A stretch of 64,000 bases of DNA from JADGRF01 sp036382515 (GTDB taxonomy: Bacteria > Myxococcota_A > Polyangia > Polyangiales > JAFGIB01), in assembly GCA_036382515.1 (NCBI GenBank), contig DASVHQ010000102.1, forward strand, positions 19,536-83,535. Reading direction: 5' to 3'. The notes below the pieces were generated by a model. That model was not told the origin of the DNA. It was given only the letters and a program-made list of their open reading frames with translations, and did no database searches. The translations under genes and the position numbers were made by a program. Shown here one piece after another: positions 62,574-64,000 of this stretch. Position 1 is the stretch's first letter; each line of letters opens with the position of its first letter.

Positions 62574-64000
62574 ATGCAGAATAGCCCGCAATCACAAGGT
62601 GATGGAAACCCCGCAACCAAACCCGTCGGCGAGCTTCGTGCCTTCGTGGCCACGATGCTCGGCGGCCACAGTTGGGTTGTGGATTTATTGCGCAACTACG
62701 AGCTGGTGATCGGCCGCGACCCGGATTCCGACATCCGCATCGAAGTCGCCGGCATCGCGCCCAAGCACGCCACCCTGCAGTGGGACGGCGAGCAAATCGT
62801 GGTGCGCGACTGCGACAGCGGCAGCGGCGTGCGCGTGAATGGCGAGCCGGTCGTCGGCGAAAGCCGCATCGATCCGGGCGATGCGATCGAGATCGGTCCC
62901 GCCGGCTTGGTGGTGAACATCACCGTGGCGCCGGTCAACAAGGGCCGTCGTTCGCTCACGCATCAAGAGTTCGCCGAGCGCCTCACCGAAGAGCTCTCAC
63001 GCGCGGGCCGTGGCGGTCGCCCCACTTGCCTCGTGATGCTCAAGTCGAAGTCCGGCGATGGCGCGCGTCTCGCCGACGCCGCGCTCAGCACCTTCCGCGC
63101 CGGCGACATCGTCGCCACCTACGCGCACGACGAGATCGAATTCCTGCTGCCCGATTCGCCGCCCAAGGTCGCGCGCGCCGTGGTGGAGCGCCTGCTCGAG
63201 ACCTCGGCCACGGAAGGCGCGCACGTCGGCCTCGCCGTCGCTCCGGGTGATGGCGATCACGCCGAGCGCCTGATCCGTGCCGCGCGCGATGCACTGGCCA
63301 ACTCGATCCGCACCGGCCAAACCATCTCGCGCACCGGCGTGGCCGAGGCCGAGCCCACCGAGCCCTCGGCGCACACCGAGACCACGCGCATGCTGATCCG
63401 CGAGATCACCGACGCCGCGCAGCGCGACGAGCCGGTGATCTTGATCGGCGAGCCGAACACCGGCAAGCGTGGCTACGCACGGCTGATCCACGACAAGGGC
63501 CCACGTGCCCAGGGCCCGTTCGTGGTCATCCAGTGCGCGGGCCTGGTCGATCAAGAGTCGATCACGCGCGCCTTCGGTGCCGAAAGCGGCGCGATAGATG
63601 GTTGCCTGGCCGAGACCGCACGCGGCGGCACGCTGGTGCTCGACGAAATCGGCGACCTGCCGCTGCCGGGCCAGCGCCGCTTGATCAAGCTCTTTGCTCA
63701 AGGCAGCGAAGACTACGGCCTGGTCGTCACCACGTACCGCGACCTGTCCGCGCTCTGCCAGATCGGCGCCTTCCTGCGCGAGCTCTTCGAAAAGATCAGC
63801 ACGCGCAAGATCGAAGTGCCGGCGCTGCGCATGCGCACCGAGAGCATCGTGCCGCTCGCCAAGAACTTCGCCGAGCAATACAAGCCGAACAAGCCCATCA
63901 AGCTCTCCGACGGCGCGATCGAGAAGATGCGTTCGTACGCCTGGCCTGGCAACGTGCTCGAGCTGCGCAACGCAATGGAGCGCGCCGTGGCCTTGGCCGA
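62574..64000 (+). CDS. FHA-domain protein with degenerate GGDEF-like and sigma-54-activator-like domains (partial, 3' cut)
   Basis: At least 475 residues; the window ends inside it. Residues about 42-112 are an FHA domain (LVIGRDPDSDIRI, HATLQWDGEQIVVRD, SGVRVNGEPV). Residues about 150-245 follow a GGDEF-like order but read YAHDEIEFLLP where GGDEF would be. From 285 comes a sigma-54-activator-type AAA+ domain. Walker A is GEPNTGKR (292-299) with Arg for Thr/Ser. The GAFTGA loop is replaced by SGAIDG, and WPGNVLELR has Leu for the sensor-II Arg. Walker B LVLDEIGD is intact. So it probably does not activate sigma-54; FHA implies phosphothreonine reading, perhaps linked to Hanks-type kinases. 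Confidence 0.75.
   Translation, partial: MQNSPQSQGDGNPATKPVGELRAFVATMLGGHSWVVDLLRNYELVIGRDPDSDIRIEVAGIAPKHATLQWDGEQIVVRDCDSGSGVRVNGEPVVGESRIDPGDAIEIGPAGLVVNITVAPVNKGRRSLTHQEFAERLTEELSRAGRGGRPTCLVMLKSKSGDGARLADAALSTFRAGDIVATYAHDEIEFLLPDSPPKVARAVVERLLETSATEGAHVGLAVAPGDGDHAERLIRAARDALANSIRTGQTISRTGVAEAEPTEPSAHTETTRMLIREITDAAQRDEPVILIGEPNTGKRGYARLIHDKGPRAQGPFVVIQCAGLVDQESITRAFGAESGAIDGCLAETARGGTLVLDEIGDLPLPGQRRLIKLFAQGSEDYGLVVTTYRDLSALCQIGAFLRELFEKISTRKIEVPALRMRTESIVPLAKNFAEQYKPNKPIKLSDGAIEKMRSYAWPGNVLELRNAMERAVALA

Overview
The window looks like a chromosomal segment of a high-GC, myxobacterium-type organism (phylum Myxococcota). The basis is strong GC codon bias, a eukaryotic-type Ser/Thr kinase, several secreted or lipid-anchored proteins ending in the AgmX/PglI (TonB-C-like) domain common in myxobacteria, two giant TPR proteins, and an FHA-type relative of sigma-54 activators. 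I saw no rRNA, tRNA, CRISPR array, phage or intact insertion sequence. Most of the DNA is ordinary core chromosome. Several starts below were moved from the longest open frame using Shine-Dalgarno spacing, gene overlaps or protein family boundaries.

Layout. 0-3 kb: a Fur/PerR-type regulator behind a promoter with an overlapping palindromic operator, then rubrerythrin, a GlpC/HdrD-like Fe-S protein and a DUF3501 protein; this looks like a peroxide/oxygen-defence unit. 3-14.4 kb (minus strand): smc, a lipoprotein, an AgmX-type protein, rimI, a SurA-like protein, UPF0158, glpK, a TPR-like protein and an SDR epimerase, many with 4-bp start/stop overlaps. 14.6-17 kb: a large regulator-like protein with a decayed cyclase domain and no P-loop. 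17-26 kb: an ethylmalonyl-CoA pathway island with mesaconyl-CoA hydratase, MeaB chaperone GTPase, ethylmalonyl-CoA mutase and methylsuccinyl-CoA dehydrogenase. Between these lie a small tandem-HTH protein, a lipoprotein, an Ala/Pro-rich secreted protein and a 161-bp MITE-like element. 26.5-38.2 kb: two giant TPR proteins, a pseudo-phosphoesterase, nadD and a DUF1993 protein. 38.3-42.2 kb: a Ser/Thr kinase and a ClpA/ClpC-like ATPase. 42.3-46.1 kb: holA, rpsT, murJ and engB. 46.1-53.2 kb: envelope proteins (SRPBCC, MepA, AgmX lipoprotein, zinc-ribbon/TPR membrane protein, lamin-tail lipoprotein) and a decayed AraC-family regulator. 53.5-62.3 kb: SNF2 helicase with SWIM finger, a pseudouridine synthase-methyltransferase fusion, a HelD-like helicase and a presenilin-like GxGD intramembrane protease candidate. 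62.6 kb to the end: an FHA protein with degenerate GGDEF-like and sigma-54-activator-like domains, cut by the window edge.

How the genes work together. Mch, Ecm and Mcd catalyse consecutive steps of the ethylmalonyl-CoA route (ethylmalonyl-CoA to methylsuccinyl-CoA to mesaconyl-CoA to beta-methylmalyl-CoA), and MeaB protects the B12 mutase. The ecm-meaB pair and mcd are divergent around two adjacent palindromes, so joint control is plausible. The most unusual sequence features are an array of four REP-like hairpins read in frame as the N-terminus of Ecm, a MITE that supplies the meaB stop codon, the presenilin-like protein, and several pseudo-enzymes (cyclase/STAND-like, phosphoesterase-like, GGDEF/bEBP-like).
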